A stretch of 44,245 bases of DNA from contig SXOO01000252.1 of assembly GCA_005776725.1 (NCBI GenBank), forward strand, positions 1 through 44,245, given 5' to 3'. Made by a program: the position numbers and the translations under genes. How positions within the stretch are numbered: position 1 is the first letter of the stretch; each line of letters opens with the position of its first letter. The DNA comes from Pseudomonadota bacterium (GTDB lineage: Bacteria > Myxococcota_A > UBA9042 > GCA-2863065). The notes under the pieces were generated by a model. It made no database searches. It saw only the letters and a list, made by a program, of their open reading frames with translations, and was not told where the DNA came from. Shown in pieces: positions 9,342-18,054 of the stretch.

Positions 9342-9471
9342 GGTCTCGAATGACTCCCGTTGGGTGATGCGTGTGGGGGCCGGCGAAGCGGCGTTCCGCG
9401 GACACGAGGGCCGAGTCTAGGTCAACGCATTCGCCGGAGGCAACCCGAGTTTCCCTCGGGGTGCGGGGCGG

Positions 9472-10380
9472 TCATGAGACGAGCGCACGGTGCGGCTTAT
9501 TCCCGCGAAATCCGGGGTCGTTCTCCGGCGCAAGCGCGACGTGCCCGCGCACGCGGTCCGGCAGCACGGTGACGGTGCTGTTGCCGACCTCGAGCTGCTG
9601 CCCCGGCTCGAACCAACGACGTCGGATCAGGGCGAGGCCGTAGGGGGCCGCGAAGCTGGTGATCGTGCCCACCTCCCGCGGGCCGTCTGGCTCCTGCACG
9701 ACAAGACGGTCGCCCCGCGCGATGGGCGCCTCACCGGCGGGGAGCGGCGCGGTCAGGGCGACCCGCCGAAGCTCCCGCGTGGTCTGTCCGCGGTGCGCGA
9801 GCCGTGCGACGACCTCCTGGCCCAGATAACACCCCTTACCGAAGTGGAGGGCGTCGTGAAGCCCCGCCTCCGCCGCCAGGGTGGTGGCCTCGATGTCCAC
9901 ACCGAGCCGCGGGATCCCGGCATGTATCCGGGCTTGCTCGATCGCGGCGGAGTCGTCTCGCCCGCTGGGGGTGTGGCCTAGGAGGTCGAAGGCGTCGAAG
10001 CCGCCGAGCCCCGTGCGGTCGTGTGGGAAACAGACCAGCGCACCCAAGAGGCTCGCGGACGACGCGCCCTGCAGCGTGGTCCCCTCGTAGGGAAGCACCG
10101 TGAGCTCGACCTCCTCGGTGACGATTCGCCGCCCCAGATGCTCCCGCACGGCCTCGACACGGTCGGCCGGGAGGAGCAGGTAGATCGTCTCGGGCTTGGC
10201 AGCGGGCCTGTGCAGCGTGGGGTCGGCGAGCACGCGACCTTTCTCGTCCAGGATCAGCGCGTAGCGCGTGCCCCCAGGCTCGAGCCCGAGGACGTCATGG
10301 GTGACGAAGCCCTGGAGCCAGGCGCGCGCATCGGGGCCGTGGACAGAGAGCAGGCGATCGGAGAGCGGGGCGACCAACAT
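9472..10380 (-). CDS. ygfZ: YgfZ/GcvT-like folate-binding iron-sulfur cluster protein
   Basis: This 302-residue protein resembles YgfZ (IBA57 in mitochondria), a folate-dependent factor that helps assemble or repair [4Fe-4S] enzymes in the cytoplasm. The decisive mark is the family signature KGCYLGQEVVARLAHRG around residue 190, with the conserved cysteine. The N-terminal half is aminomethyltransferase-like (LSVHGPDARAWLQGFVTHDV, LDEKGRVLAD) and the C-terminus is a small beta domain (VGTITSFA, GLALIRRRW). It begins with ATG at 10380. It stands divergent from the FAH-hydrolase operon with about 78 bases between starts, which must hold both promoters. Confidence 0.92.
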   Translation of the reverse strand: MLVAPLSDRLLSVHGPDARAWLQGFVTHDVLGLEPGGTRYALILDEKGRVLADPTLHRPAAKPETIYLLLPADRVEAVREHLGRRIVTEEVELTVLPYEGTTLQGASSASLLGALVCFPHDRTGLGGFDAFDLLGHTPSGRDDSAAIEQARIHAGIPRLGVDIEATTLAAEAGLHDALHFGKGCYLGQEVVARLAHRGQTTRELRRVALTAPLPAGEAPIARGDRLVVQEPDGPREVGTITSFAAPYGLALIRRRWFEPGQQLEVGNSTVTVLPDRVRGHVALAPENDPGFRGNKPHRALVS

Positions 10381-10458
10381 GGTTCACGAAGATAGGCCTA
10401 TGGGGCGCCATGGCCAGAAGACCGGAAGCTGCTATCTTCCTGTCCCCCGGAGGTGCCG

Positions 10459-11226
10459 TTGAAGCTGGTCCAGTTCTACGCGTTCGGTCGTCATATGTTC
10501 GGGTCGCTCGAGGGAGAGGAGATTCACGTCCACGACGGGAACCCCTTCGAGGGCCCCATCGAGCCCACCGGGAAGCGCCTCTCCCTGGACGTGGCCCACC
10601 TGCTCCCCCCCTGTCGCCCGAGCAAAATTATTTGTGTCGGCTCGAACTACCGCGCGCACTGCGTCGAGATGGGGCGGCCGGTGCCCGACGTCCCGAAGCT
10701 GTTCTTGAAGCCCCCGAGCGCGCTCATCGCGTCCGGTGACGCGATCCGCGCGCCAGCAGATGTCGGGCGAATCGACTTCGAAGGGGAGCTTGCGGTGGTC
10801 ATCGGCCGTCGGATGAAGCGCGTGGCAGCCGCCGATGCGCTCGAGTACGTGCTGGGTTACACGGTGCTCAACGACGTCACGGCGCGGGCCATCCAGACGG
10901 CCGACGTGCAGTTCACTCGCGCGAAGGGCTTCGACACCTTCTGCCCGCTGGGGCCGGCCATCGAGACCGCTCTTGCTGGGTCGCCGGACGCGCTCCGGCT
11001 GGTCACGCGTGTGAACGGGGTGGTGAAGCAGGATGGCCACACCAGCGACATGGTGTTCTCCGTCCCCACGCTGCTCGCGTTCATCTCCGCACACATGACC
11101 CTGGAGCCGGGCGACGTCATCGCTACGGGCACGCCGCAGGGGGTGGGCGCTCTCCTCCCGGGCGACACGGTGTCGATCGACATCGAGGGTGTCGGAACCC
11201 TCGAGAATCCGGTGGTGGCGGCATGA
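10459..11226 (+). CDS. Fumarylacetoacetate hydrolase-family protein
   Basis: This enzyme of about 255 residues belongs to the FAH superfamily (hydrolases, hydratases or decarboxylases of 2-oxo acids; isomerase and decarboxylase activities also occur). It shows CVGSNYRAHCVEMG, LFLKPPSAL, the metal-binding acidic cluster in DFEGELAVVIG, YVLGYTVLNDVTAR and the C-terminal ATGTPQGVGAL with GD. The start is best placed at TTG 10459, because GGAGG at 10449-10453 is five bases ahead. The GTG at 10453 overlaps that GGAGG and would lack a usable site. Its stop overlaps the ATG of the MoxR gene, so it leads that operon, although a metabolic link to MoxR/DUF58/TgpA is not evident. The exact substrate is unknown. 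Confidence 0.9.
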   Translation: MKLVQFYAFGRHMFGSLEGEEIHVHDGNPFEGPIEPTGKRLSLDVAHLLPPCRPSKIICVGSNYRAHCVEMGRPVPDVPKLFLKPPSALIASGDAIRAPADVGRIDFEGELAVVIGRRMKRVAAADALEYVLGYTVLNDVTARAIQTADVQFTRAKGFDTFCPLGPAIETALAGSPDALRLVTRVNGVVKQDGHTSDMVFSVPTLLAFISAHMTLEPGDVIATGTPQGVGALLPGDTVSIDIEGVGTLENPVVAA

Positions 11227-12161
11227 ACGACCCAAAGCTCCATAGCTTTCGCGCGGCGGTGTCGTCGGCCTTTCGCGGCAAAGAGGCCGCAGTAGACCTG
11301 GCGCTCACCGCGCTCCTCGCGCGGGGACACGTCCTGTTCGAGGACGTGCCGGGAACGGGCAAGACCACGCTGGCGCGCAGCGTGGCGGCAGCGCTGGACG
11401 CCAGCTTCCGCCGGATCCAGTTCACCAGCGATCTCCTGCCGTCGGACGTGCTGGGCGTCTCGGTCTACGACGCGGCGCGCGCCGCCTTCGACTTCCGCTC
11501 GGGGCCGATCTTCGCGCATGTCGTCCTGGCCGACGAAGTGAACCGGACCACGCCTCGCACGCAGTCCGCGCTGCTCGAGGCCATGAGCGAGGGCCGCGTC
11601 ACGGTGGACAACCGCACGCACGACCTGCCGCGGCCCTTCATGGTGATCGCCACGCAGAACCCGAAGGAGTTCTACGGCACGTATCCGCTGCCGGAGAGCC
11701 AGCTCGACCGCTTCATGCTCCGTATGGCGATCGGTTACCCCGACGCCACCACAGAGCGCGACGTGATCCAGACGCTCGGGTGGACCGATCCGGTCGCCGC
11801 TGTGCGACCGGTCGCTACAGCAGACGACGTCCTCGCGTGGCAGGCGCGGGTAGAGGCGGTGCGCGTCGAGCCCATCGTGATGGACTACGTGATGGCGCTG
11901 GTCGCGGCCACGCGCCAGAGCCCACACCTCTCCCTGGGTGTGTCCACACGAGGGGCGATCTCCTTCTACCGCGCGATCCAGGCGCGCGCGTTCCTCGAGG
12001 GTCGCGCGTTCGCCACGCCAGACGACGTCCAGGCGCTCGTGGTGCCCGCCATGAGCCACCGGGTCTACGTGAAGAACCACCGCGACGGATCCGCCACGCA
12101 GCGGGACGAGGCCGCGGCGATCCTCGCCGACCTCATCGAGTCGCTCCCGGTCCCCCGGTGA
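11223..12161 (+). CDS. MoxR-family AAA+ ATPase
   Basis: This is a 312-residue MoxR-type AAA+ ATPase, a chaperone-like ATPase that usually matures or regulates a partner encoded beside it. Walker A is VPGTGKTT (residues 42-49, Lys47), Walker B lies in VVLADEVNRTTPRTQSALL, and the family features ATQNPKEFYGTYPLPESQLDRF and the lid domain with LSLGVSTRGAISFYRA are present. Its ATG overlaps the stop of the FAH gene (ATGA). Its own stop overlaps the GTG of the DUF58 gene (GTGA). The MoxR-DUF58-transglutaminase order is a well-known bacterial cluster. The role in this organism is not known; envelope or stress functions are typical. Confidence 0.95.
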   Translation: MNDPKLHSFRAAVSSAFRGKEAAVDLALTALLARGHVLFEDVPGTGKTTLARSVAAALDASFRRIQFTSDLLPSDVLGVSVYDAARAAFDFRSGPIFAHVVLADEVNRTTPRTQSALLEAMSEGRVTVDNRTHDLPRPFMVIATQNPKEFYGTYPLPESQLDRFMLRMAIGYPDATTERDVIQTLGWTDPVAAVRPVATADDVLAWQARVEAVRVEPIVMDYVMALVAATRQSPHLSLGVSTRGAISFYRAIQARAFLEGRAFATPDDVQALVVPAMSHRVYVKNHRDGSATQRDEAAAILADLIESLPVPR

Positions 12162-13240
12162 CCACGTCACGCTGGACGCCCCGGCGCCTCACGACCACAC
12201 GGGAGGGTAAGGCGGTCATCCTCGTCACCCTCGGCCTCGGCTTCGGCGCGATCAACTCCGGCAACAACCTCCTGTTCCTGATCCTCGGGATGCTGCTGTC
12301 GCTCATCGTGGTCAGCGGCGTGCTGAGCGAGTTCACCGTCCGCGACGTGGTCGTCACGCGGCGCCGAAGCGGGGGGATCCACGCTGGCACGGACGCCTTC
12401 CTCCCCGTGGATCTCGAGAACCGCAAGACCCGGCTCGCGTCGTTCGGCGTGGAGGTGGAGGAGCGCTTCGCGAAGGGGCCCAACGCGCCCACGCAGCGGC
12501 CGGCCTATGCGCTGATCCTGGCGCCCGGCGAGCGGGCGGGGCTCTCGGTGCGGGTGCGCGCGCCGCGGCGCGGTGTCGTGGCCTCCGAGGGCATTCGGGT
12601 GGCCACACGGTACCCCTTTGGCTTCTTCCGCAAGTCGCGGGAGATCCACGCGCCCGACGAGATCCTGGTCTGGCCGGCCCTGCGGGCCGTACGTATGCCC
12701 GAGCTCCACAGCCCCGGGCGCTACGGGCTGGACAATGACTCGGCCCGCTCCGGCCGCGGCGAGGAGTACCACGCGCTCCGCGAGCACCGCGTGGAGGACG
12801 ACCCCCGCGACGTCCACTGGAAGACCTCGGCCCGCCTGGGCCGCATCGTCACCCGCGAGTACGAGGCGCCCGCCACACGGCGCATTTGGCTCCACGTCTC
12901 TCTCGGCTGCGGTCCGGAGGCCGCGCCCGCGTTCGAGGGCGCCGTCAGCGACGTCGCCAGCCTCGCGGCGCTCTTCCTCGGTCAGGGCTACTCCGTGGGC
13001 TTGCGTACCCAGGCCGGCGATGTCGCCCCAGCGCCAGGGTCGGGGCAGCTCCCCGTGCTCTTCGATCACCTCGCCCTCCTCACGGCCGCGCCCGACGCGC
13101 CCGAGCTCCTGCCCGCTCCCGGCGAGGGGCTCCTCGTCCGCTACGAGGGGCAGCGCGCCGCATCCAGCGCCGGCTTCGGGCGCGTCTTCACTTCCGGCGG
13201 GCCGCTCGTGGCGGAAGGAGAGCCCGCGCGTGCGGTTTGA
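12158..13240 (+). CDS. DUF58 family membrane protein
   Basis: This 360-residue protein starts at GTG 12158, overlapping the MoxR stop. Two hydrophobic helices lie near the N-terminus (ILVTLGLGFGAINSGNN, LLFLILGMLLSLIVVSGVL), followed by a soluble beta-rich part and then the DUF58 core with its signature GRGEEYHALREHRVEDDPRD and VHWKTSAR. DUF58 proteins are the standard partners of MoxR ATPases and may act as adaptors with a von Willebrand A-like fold. The frame is open further upstream inside the MoxR gene, but that part reads in the wrong frame for MoxR and is rejected. The next gene starts 11 bases before its stop, so translation is coupled. Confidence 0.92.
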   Translation: MTTSRWTPRRLTTTREGKAVILVTLGLGFGAINSGNNLLFLILGMLLSLIVVSGVLSEFTVRDVVVTRRRSGGIHAGTDAFLPVDLENRKTRLASFGVEVEERFAKGPNAPTQRPAYALILAPGERAGLSVRVRAPRRGVVASEGIRVATRYPFGFFRKSREIHAPDEILVWPALRAVRMPELHSPGRYGLDNDSARSGRGEEYHALREHRVEDDPRDVHWKTSARLGRIVTREYEAPATRRIWLHVSLGCGPEAAPAFEGAVSDVASLAALFLGQGYSVGLRTQAGDVAPAPGSGQLPVLFDHLALLTAAPDAPELLPAPGEGLLVRYEGQRAASSAGFGRVFTSGGPLVAEGEPARAV

Positions 13241-15437
13241 GCGCGTCCACCGCCTGGTGACCTACGCGGTCACCGCGCTGCCCCTGGCGGTGCTGGCGTT
13301 CTCCGGCGAGCTCGGGCTGCTGTTCCCACTGCTCTTCGTGCCGGCGTGGCTGCTGTCGATCCCTGCCTCGCGGCGCTACCAGGCCTCCACGGCGCAGCCG
13401 GAGCGCGTCGGTCTCTGGAACGCCGTGCTCGTGCTGGGTCTGCTCGCGTGCGCTGGCGCCGCGGTGCTCACCACGGACTGGCTGCGTTACGCGATCTACT
13501 TCGCCAGCCTCATGGTGACCGTGCGGCTCTTCCAACAACGAACCAGCCGCGACTTCTTTCAGCTCTACCTCCTGAGCTTCATTCAGCTGGTGGCCGGCGC
13601 GGTCATCAACCCCACGCTCACCTTCGCGCTCGCGTTCCTCGCGTACGTGGTGCTCATCACGTGGGCGCTGGTGCTGCTGCACTTCCGTCGCGACCTCGAG
13701 GAGCTCGCGCAGCGCGAGGGCCGCACGGAGTCTCAGGTATTCGGCGGGCCGCGCCTCCAGCGGCTCGTCACGCCCAGCTTCCTCGGCGCCTCGAGCGGCC
13801 TCGCGCTCATCATGTTCATCGCCTCGGTGGGCGTATTCCTGATCTTCCCGCGCGTCGGCCTCGGCCTCTTCGGCGCGCACCGGCAGTCGGGGCAGTCGGT
13901 GTCGGGCTTCGATGATCAGGTCACGCTGGGCGACTTCGGCACCATCAAGACCGATCAGACCGTGGTGGCTCGGATCGAGGCCACCGCCATCAGCACGCCG
14001 GGCCTCACGCTACAGTCTCTGCTCCCGCTTCGGCTCAGGGGGATGGTCTTCGACCAATACGACGGACACAGCTGGGCCAAGACTACGAAGCGGCGAGAGC
14101 CGCTGCGGCGGGTGGCCGAGGGGGGCTTCTGGGAGGTGCGCCGCGAGCCGCGAGAACTCCCGGAGAACGCCCACCGCTTCGAGCTCTCGGTCTTCATGGA
14201 GCCGATCCGGATGGACCGAAAGGCGGTCTTCGGTGAGCACCGGCTCGTCGCGGTGCGGGATGTGGCCGAGGACCGTTACGAGGTGAATCCCCGCCGGCGC
14301 ACGAGCTACTCGCGGGACGATCATGGCGACGTGCTCTACGACTCTCCGGACTCTGCGCCGCCGCGTTATCGCGTGCGGAGCATCCGGTTTCCACGCGACC
14401 CGGTGGCGCTGCGCGCCGTCTCTCCGGTGGACCCGAGCCACCCGGACGTGGCCCCTTTTCTCCAGTTGCCCTCCGCGCTCGACCCCCGGATCCCGGCGCT
14501 GGCGCGCGAGATCACCGCGGGGGAGGCCACGCCGTTCGACAAAGCGGCAGCGATCGAGCGGTATCTGCTCGGCAATTACGCCTACAGCCTCGATGGAGGG
14601 CACGACCCCGAGGACCCGCTCGCCGACTTCCTCTTCGGGAAGAAGGCGGGGCACTGCGAGTACTTCTCCACGGCGTTCATCATCCTCGCCCGCTCCGTCG
14701 GGATCCCCTCGCGCTCCGTCGGGGGGTTCTACGGCGGCGTCTACAACTCGGTCGGTGACTACGCGTCGATCCGGCAGGCGGACGCACACTCGTGGGCCGA
14801 GGCCCTCTTCCCCGGGGAGGGTTGGGAGGTCTTCGACGCCACGCCGCCTGGCGGCTCCCTCGTGCCGGAGGAGGAGGGGCTCTGGGCGCGGCTCTCGAGC
14901 TACGTCGATTCGATCCAGCTCGCTTGGTACAAGTGGGTGGTCGGCTTCGACCTCGACGACCAGGTCTCCATGTTCAAGGAGATCGGCAAGGGCCTCGAGG
15001 GCGCGGGCCTGAAGCTCCCGAAGTGGCGCGAAATCCGCGCCTGGTTCCGCATGCACTGGCCCGCGGTCTTATTGGGAGCCCTGCTGTTCCTCCTCCTCGC
15101 CGTGGTGCTGGCGGCCCTCTGGCGGCGCCAGCGCCCGCGCCGAGCTCGCGTCACGTCGCGGCGTGTCACGGGCGCCGACGCCCGGCGCGTCCGTCGTCTG
15201 TACCGCCGGCTCGAGCGGGCGGCGCGGCGGCGTGGGGTAGACCTGTCCACCGCGCCCACCGCTGGCCGGCTCCTCGCCGCGCTGCGCCGGCAGAGCCCGG
15301 CCGCAGCTGACGCAGCCGCACAGGTGAGTCGGGTCTACGAGGCCGTGTTGTTCGGCAACGAGCCGCTCCACGACCACGACTACGCGGCGGCGCGCTCGGC
15401 TGCCGCGAGCCTCGAGGCTGCCCACATCCCCCGGTAG
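13230..15437 (+). CDS. TgpA-like membrane transglutaminase with C-terminal DUF4129-like region
   Basis: This is a 735-residue inner-membrane protein. Several N-terminal transmembrane helices (residues 5-210, for example LVTYAVTALPLAVLAFSG, LALIMFIASVGVFLIFP) precede a periplasmic region and a transglutaminase core. The core has the catalytic triad Cys476 (GHCEYF), His520 (ADAHSWAEA) and Asp536 (VFDATPPGG). A further helix (VLLGALLFLLLAVVLAALW) and a basic cytoplasmic tail resembling DUF4129 follow. TgpA in Pseudomonas aeruginosa has this layout, is periplasmically active and is essential there; the substrate is unsettled. GTG 13230 has GGAAGGAG at 13212-13219. The gene overlaps the DUF58 gene by 11 bases and ends the operon. 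Confidence 0.93.
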   Translation: MRFERVHRLVTYAVTALPLAVLAFSGELGLLFPLLFVPAWLLSIPASRRYQASTAQPERVGLWNAVLVLGLLACAGAAVLTTDWLRYAIYFASLMVTVRLFQQRTSRDFFQLYLLSFIQLVAGAVINPTLTFALAFLAYVVLITWALVLLHFRRDLEELAQREGRTESQVFGGPRLQRLVTPSFLGASSGLALIMFIASVGVFLIFPRVGLGLFGAHRQSGQSVSGFDDQVTLGDFGTIKTDQTVVARIEATAISTPGLTLQSLLPLRLRGMVFDQYDGHSWAKTTKRREPLRRVAEGGFWEVRREPRELPENAHRFELSVFMEPIRMDRKAVFGEHRLVAVRDVAEDRYEVNPRRRTSYSRDDHGDVLYDSPDSAPPRYRVRSIRFPRDPVALRAVSPVDPSHPDVAPFLQLPSALDPRIPALAREITAGEATPFDKAAAIERYLLGNYAYSLDGGHDPEDPLADFLFGKKAGHCEYFSTAFIILARSVGIPSRSVGGFYGGVYNSVGDYASIRQADAHSWAEALFPGEGWEVFDATPPGGSLVPEEEGLWARLSSYVDSIQLAWYKWVVGFDLDDQVSMFKEIGKGLEGAGLKLPKWREIRAWFRMHWPAVLLGALLFLLLAVVLAALWRRQRPRRARVTSRRVTGADARRVRRLYRRLERAARRRGVDLSTAPTAGRLLAALRRQSPAAADAAAQVSRVYEAVLFGNEPLHDHDYAAARSAAASLEAAHIPR

Positions 15438-15456
15438 GCTCGGTCCCTGGAGCGGC

Positions 15457-17907
15457 TCAGGCCTTGAGGCGGGCGTTGGTGGGATCGAAGAACGGGCGCA
15501 GCGACACGGTGGCCGGATACCGGGTCCCAGCGATCTCCACGCTCCATCGGCCGCCGTTGATCCACGCGGCGTCCGCGGGGGCGCCGGCCGTGATCATGGC
15601 GAGGCCGACGGCGCCACCCACGCTGAAGCCGTAGGAGCCGGCGCGCACCGTGCCCACCGCGACGTCGTCCCGATACACCACCTCGGCGTGGTAGAGCAGC
15701 GGCTCGGGGTCGTCCAGGCGCACATGGCATAGCCTGCGATGAGGAACGCCCGCAGCCTTCTGGGCCAGGACGGCGTCGCGGCCCACGAAGTCGTGGTCCA
15801 GCGCCAGCGTGAAGGAGAGGCCGGCCTCGAAGAGGTTGTCGCAGTTGTCGATGTCGTGGCCGTAGTCGCGGTAGCCCTTCTCGAGCCGCAAGCTCGCGAG
15901 CGCCTTGAGGCCGGCGTGACGCAACCCGAAGGCCCCCCCGGCGGCGATGATCCGGTCGTAGACGTGCACGGCCTGCTCGGTGGGGATCACCAGCTCGTAG
16001 CCCAGCTCGCCGAGGTAGCTCATGCGGATGCAGAACAGGCGCGCGTAGCCCAGCGAGATCTCTCGCGCGGTGCGATAGGGATACACTTCGTTGGAGAGGT
16101 CGGTGTCAGTGAGCGTCTGCAGGAGGTCGCGGGCACGAGGCCCTTGCAGGTTGAGCTGTGCGTAGGCCCCGGTGGCGTCGCTGACGAAGGCGTGCTCGTC
16201 CTCGCCAATGGCCCGGCGCAGCCACGTCTCGGCGTGACGGTGCATCGTGTCGGTGACGATCACCAGGAACCGCTGCTCGCCCAGCCTCGTGACGGTGAGG
16301 TCCGCCTCGATCGTGCCGCCAGGGTTCAGCCACTGGGTGTACGTGATGACGCCCACGGTGCCGGCCACCCGCGCCGTGGAGATGCGGTCCAGCACCGCGG
16401 CCGCGTCGCGGCCCTCCACGAAGAACTTGCTCATGAACGACATCTCCATTGCGATCACGGCGCTGCGGGCCGCCTCGTGCTCGGCCTGCCAGAGCGGGAA
16501 CCACCGCATGCGGCCGAAGGAGAGCGGGCCCGGGTCGGGCGGCTCGTCAGGCGAATACCAGTCGGGCGACTCCCAGCCGGAGACGTCGCGGAAGAAAGCG
16601 CCGGCCGCGGCGAGGCGCTCGTGAAACGCCGATCGCTTGGCCCCACGGGCGGTGAGCGGCGCGCGGGTGGGGTAGTGACACGCGTAGACGAGGCCCAGCG
16701 ACTCGACCGTCCGATGGCGGCGGTACTCCGGGGTGTTCTGGTACGGGTGCAGCCGGTCGATGTTCATCCCGGTGATGTCCACGTCGGGCTGGCCCGTGGC
16801 GATCCAGTGGGCCAAGACCTTCCCCATGCCGCCACCGGTGATGATCCCGATGGAGTTGAGGCCGGCCGCGACGAAGTATCCACGCAGCTCCGGCGCTTCA
16901 CCCACGATCGGTCGCAGGTCCGCAGTGAAGCTCTCGGGGCCACAGAAGAACTTCTTGATGCCCACCTCGAGCGTCTTGGGCACGCGTTTCATCGCGCGCT
17001 CGAGGAAGGGTGTCATGCGGTCCCAGTCCGGCGGGATCTCGCCGAAGGAGAAGTCCTTCGGGATCCCGTCGACCTTCCACGGCGCGCAGACGGGCTCGAA
17101 GAGCCCCACGAGCAGCCCGCCAACCTCCTCGCGGTAGTATCCGTGCGACGCCGGGTCCTCGAGGATGGGCCAAGAGGACGAGACGCCGGCGAACGGCTCG
17201 GTAATCAGGTAGTAGTGCTCCGCCGCCTGGTTCGGGATATTCACGCCCACGGCGGCGCCCAGCTCGCGAGCCCACATCCCCGCGCAGTTCACCACCACCT
17301 CGGCGCTGATGTTGCCGAACGGCGTCTCGACGCCTGTCACCCGCCCGCGGTTCTGGGTAACCCGCGTGACGGGGACACCCTCGAAGATCTGCACGCCGCG
17401 CATCCGCGCGCCCTTGGCCATGGCCACGGTAGCGCCCACGGGGTCGGCCCGCCCATCGGCGGCCACGTAGAACCCGGCGAGCAGGTCGCGCGTATCGGCG
17501 AGCGGGAAGAGGCGGGCGATGTCGTCCGGGCCGATCTCGGCCACGTCGACCCCGTGATAGCGATTGAAGGCCGCCACCCGACGGTACTCCTCCAAGCGAT
17601 CGCGATCAGCCGCGGCCTCGATGAAACCCACGGGTCGGAAGCCCGTGGAGTGCCCTGTCTCCGCCTCGAGGCGAGCGTAGAGGTCGCGCGTGGTCTTACG
17701 AAGCTCGGTCGAGGTCTCCGAGAGGCTCCCGAACGTGACGACGAGGCCGGCGGCGTGCCAGGTGGTCCCGGAGGTGAGCTGGTCTCGCTCGAGCAGCACG
17801 ACGTCGCCGGCCCAGCCGAGCTGGCCCAGGTGGTAGGCCACCGAGGTGCCGATGATGCCGCCGCCGATGATGACGACACGTGCGTGGCTGGGGAGTGAGT
17901 GGGTCAC
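15457..17907 (-). CDS. Sarcosine/dimethylglycine dehydrogenase-like flavoprotein with GcvT domain
   Basis: This 816-residue enzyme has an FAD-dependent N-terminal oxidase half and a C-terminal aminomethyltransferase (GcvT) half, the layout of dimethylglycine and sarcosine dehydrogenases. These demethylate N-methyl amines and pass the one-carbon unit to tetrahydrofolate. The dinucleotide fold is VVIIGGGIIGTSVAYHLG. TTWHAAGL contains the histidine that in mammalian dimethylglycine dehydrogenase binds FAD covalently. GcvT-like segments include FVEGRDAAAVLDRIST, LNLQGPRARDLLQ, ELGYELVIP and KGYRDYGHDI. The GTG at 17907 gives an N-terminus right at the FAD fold; an open extension of 21 Arg/Pro-rich residues upstream is rejected. 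It lies tail to tail with the TgpA-like gene and divergent from the amidohydrolase. Confidence 0.9.
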   Translation of the reverse strand: MTHSLPSHARVVIIGGGIIGTSVAYHLGQLGWAGDVVLLERDQLTSGTTWHAAGLVVTFGSLSETSTELRKTTRDLYARLEAETGHSTGFRPVGFIEAAADRDRLEEYRRVAAFNRYHGVDVAEIGPDDIARLFPLADTRDLLAGFYVAADGRADPVGATVAMAKGARMRGVQIFEGVPVTRVTQNRGRVTGVETPFGNISAEVVVNCAGMWARELGAAVGVNIPNQAAEHYYLITEPFAGVSSSWPILEDPASHGYYREEVGGLLVGLFEPVCAPWKVDGIPKDFSFGEIPPDWDRMTPFLERAMKRVPKTLEVGIKKFFCGPESFTADLRPIVGEAPELRGYFVAAGLNSIGIITGGGMGKVLAHWIATGQPDVDITGMNIDRLHPYQNTPEYRRHRTVESLGLVYACHYPTRAPLTARGAKRSAFHERLAAAGAFFRDVSGWESPDWYSPDEPPDPGPLSFGRMRWFPLWQAEHEAARSAVIAMEMSFMSKFFVEGRDAAAVLDRISTARVAGTVGVITYTQWLNPGGTIEADLTVTRLGEQRFLVIVTDTMHRHAETWLRRAIGEDEHAFVSDATGAYAQLNLQGPRARDLLQTLTDTDLSNEVYPYRTAREISLGYARLFCIRMSYLGELGYELVIPTEQAVHVYDRIIAAGGAFGLRHAGLKALASLRLEKGYRDYGHDIDNCDNLFEAGLSFTLALDHDFVGRDAVLAQKAAGVPHRRLCHVRLDDPEPLLYHAEVVYRDDVAVGTVRAGSYGFSVGGAVGLAMITAGAPADAAWINGGRWSVEIAGTRYPATVSLRPFFDPTNARLKA

Positions 17908-18054
17908 GGGTGGTCTCTCTGGTCGCGGACGGTTGCGCGCGGGGCCTCTCGGCCGGCCGTGAGCGGGCATACCCCGCGCTCACCCGCGCGTAAAGGCCAG
18001 TTCGCCCGCGGACACGCGAGCCGTGTTACACGGCGGTCATATTGGGAGGAGCCC

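Noticed and set aside
15739..17898. 719-codon open frame antisense to the sarcosine/dimethylglycine dehydrogenase-like gene
   Set aside because: The translation is His/Arg/Val/Gly-rich with no domain, while the opposite strand encodes a full two-domain enzyme.
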